6,887 nt of DNA from Desulfobacterales bacterium (GTDB taxonomy: Bacteria; Desulfobacterota; Desulfobulbia; Desulfobulbales; BM004), in the NCBI GenBank assembly GCA_030621655.1, contig JAUXHH010000087.1:1-6887 (forward strand), in the 5' to 3' direction. Below are positions 6,152-6,887 of this stretch, one piece after another (the stretch's first letter is position 1; each line of letters starts with the position of its first letter). The position numbers and the translations under genes are program-made. The notes under the pieces were generated by a model. The model was given only the letters and a program-made list of their open reading frames with translations, had not been told where the DNA came from and did no database searches.

Positions 6152-6180
6152 TTGAAAGATTCAGATTATTCATATATATT
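6152..6180 (+). promoter_or_regulatory. Good sigma-70-type promoter for the ACP gene
   Basis: TTGAAA (6152-6157) and TATATT (6175-6180) each match the consensus in 5 of 6 positions with the ideal 17-base spacer. Transcription would start near 6187, about 20 bases before the ACP ATG and just ahead of its ribosome binding site. AGATTC occurs at 6144, 6157 and 6184, around and inside the promoter, and might be a regulator repeat. Confidence 0.45.
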
Positions 6181-6191
6181 ATTAGATTCTT

Positions 6192-6197
6192 AAGGAG
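6192..6197 (+). promoter_or_regulatory. Ribosome binding site of the ACP gene
   Basis: AAGGAG, 9 bases before ATG 6207. It is a stronger site than those of the ketosynthase before it and the oxidoreductase after it, consistent with higher output of the carrier protein. Confidence 0.7.
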
Positions 6198-6206
6198 AAA
6201 TATTTA

Positions 6207-6458
6207 ATGACAATTGATGAAATTAAAAATGTTATCCTGGAAATTATCCAGGATATTGATGATGAAGCTGACTTTACAAACCTGAATCCCAGTGGACCGC
6301 TGCGGGATCAGTTAGACCTTGACTCCATGGATTTCCTTGACATAGTTATGGAACTCCGCAAACGCTATCAGATTCAAATCCCCGAGGCGGATTACCCCGA
6401 ACTCGCCACCTTGGACAGTTGTGTCAGCTATCTCATGCCCCGCCTTAAAGCCGCTTAA
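6207..6458 (+). CDS. Acyl carrier protein
   Basis: This 83-residue acidic protein carries growing acyl chains as thioesters on a 4'-phosphopantetheine arm. The attachment serine is Ser40 in LDLDSMDFLDIVMEL, the conserved start of helix II. The pattern of amphipathic helices and length fit a stand-alone bacterial ACP. The DSMDF form differs from the DSLDTVE of housekeeping AcpP, and ACPs of this kind commonly sit in dedicated secondary pathways. It lies 106 bases after the ketosynthase, with its own candidate promoter and a good ribosome binding site, and 9 bases before the FAD oxidoreductase. It probably serves as the carrier on which both neighbouring enzymes act. A phosphopantetheinyl transferase is needed but is not in the window. 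Confidence 0.92.
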   Translation: MTIDEIKNVILEIIQDIDDEADFTNLNPSGPLRDQLDLDSMDFLDIVMELRKRYQIQIPEADYPELATLDSCVSYLMPRLKAA

Positions 6459-6467
6459 TAAGGCCCG

Positions 6468-6887
6468 GTGAGAAAATATCCCCTATTGATCATCGGCGGT
6501 GGCTTGTCAGGATTGGCAGCCGGTATCCGCTTCGCACGCTTTGGTCAAAAAGTCCTCATCCTGGAAAAACACTCTAAAATAGGTGGCCTCAACTCATATT
6601 ATCATCGCAAGGGCAGACTACTGGAAACCGGCTTGCATGCTGTCAGCAACTTTGCCCCGCCTGAAGATAAGCATGCACCCTTAAACCGCTTGCTGCGGCA
6701 ATTAAAAATACCACGGCGCAATCTTGTACTGCATGAACAGTACTCTTCAGAAATACTCTTTCCGGATAGAAAAAGCCTCTGTTTTTCAAATGATTTCAAC
6801 CTGCTGCTGAAACAGATAACAAAATCTTTTCCCGACTCAGCTAGGCAGTTTGAAAAAATGGTAGCAGAACTGGACCAGTATGATCCT
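6468..6887 (+). CDS. CrtI/RetSat-like FAD-dependent oxidoreductase, C-terminus beyond window
   Basis: The first 140 codons are visible and open to the window edge. The N-terminus has a textbook dinucleotide-binding fold: PLLIIGGGLSGLAAGIRFA (GGGLSG at residues 10-15), Glu33 in LILEK at the end of the second strand, then HSKIGGLNSYYHRKGRLLETGLHAV, the pattern seen in phytoene desaturases, carotenoid isomerases and retinol saturases. Such enzymes use FAD to desaturate, saturate or isomerise long hydrophobic chains. GTG 6468 is the only possible start, because an in-frame TAA lies at 6459-6461; a short AAGG precedes it. The 9-base gap after the ACP stop implies one transcript. The likely substrate is an acyl chain made by the ketosynthase on this ACP, which is inference. 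An amine-oxidase-like protein is a less likely alternative. Confidence 0.85.
   Translation, partial: MRKYPLLIIGGGLSGLAAGIRFARFGQKVLILEKHSKIGGLNSYYHRKGRLLETGLHAVSNFAPPEDKHAPLNRLLRQLKIPRRNLVLHEQYSSEILFPDRKSLCFSNDFNLLLKQITKSFPDSARQFEKMVAELDQYDP

Noticed and set aside
1..6887. CRISPR array, toxin-antitoxin pair or phage defence system
   Set aside because: No regularly spaced repeat array and no gene pair of those kinds was seen on either strand.

Overview
The window looks like chromosome from an anaerobic bacterium of moderate to low GC. A rubredoxin/NADH:rubredoxin-type reductase pair, a second thioredoxin-reductase-like flavoprotein and an IS4-type transposase, together with a dedicated ketosynthase/acyl carrier protein/FAD-oxidoreductase cluster, would fit a sulfate-reducing Desulfobacterota (deltaproteobacterial) genome. 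That assignment is an inference from gene content, and no rRNA or other firm taxonomic marker is present.

Layout. Positions 1-57 hold the first 19 codons of a minus-strand gene with a hydrophobic, signal-like N-terminus and a GTG start. Positions about 189-1582 are an IS4-family insertion sequence: one 396-residue DDE transposase between 12-bp perfect terminal inverted repeats, with no recognisable target duplication. Next come tadA on the minus strand (1650-2129) and, divergent from it, a two-gene oxygen/redox operon: a 53-residue rubredoxin (2262-2423) followed with no gap by a rubredoxin-reductase-like flavoprotein (2424-3599). Two tandem 18-bp repeats lie just upstream of the rubredoxin. 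A thioredoxin-reductase-like gene on the minus strand (3600-4517) ends exactly where the flavoprotein ends. A 329-bp AT-rich, palindrome-rich divergent intergenic region follows (4518-4846). The right end is a lipid/polyketide-like cluster on the plus strand: a FabF-type ketosynthase (4847-6100), an acyl carrier protein (6207-6458) and the start of a CrtI/RetSat-like FAD oxidoreductase (6468 to the window edge).

How the genes fit together. The rubredoxin pair probably carries electrons from NAD(P)H through FAD to rubredoxin, and onward to an oxygen- or peroxide-reducing partner outside the window. The thioredoxin-reductase homologue keeps the FAD site and a CxxC (CVDC) but lacks the normal NADPH-binding signatures, so its electron donor may not be NADPH. 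The ketosynthase, ACP and desaturase-like enzyme are the most interesting unit: they have the makings of a specialised acyl-chain pathway in which an ACP-bound chain is extended and then desaturated, saturated or isomerised by a carotenoid-desaturase-type flavoprotein. The product cannot be told from the three genes visible.
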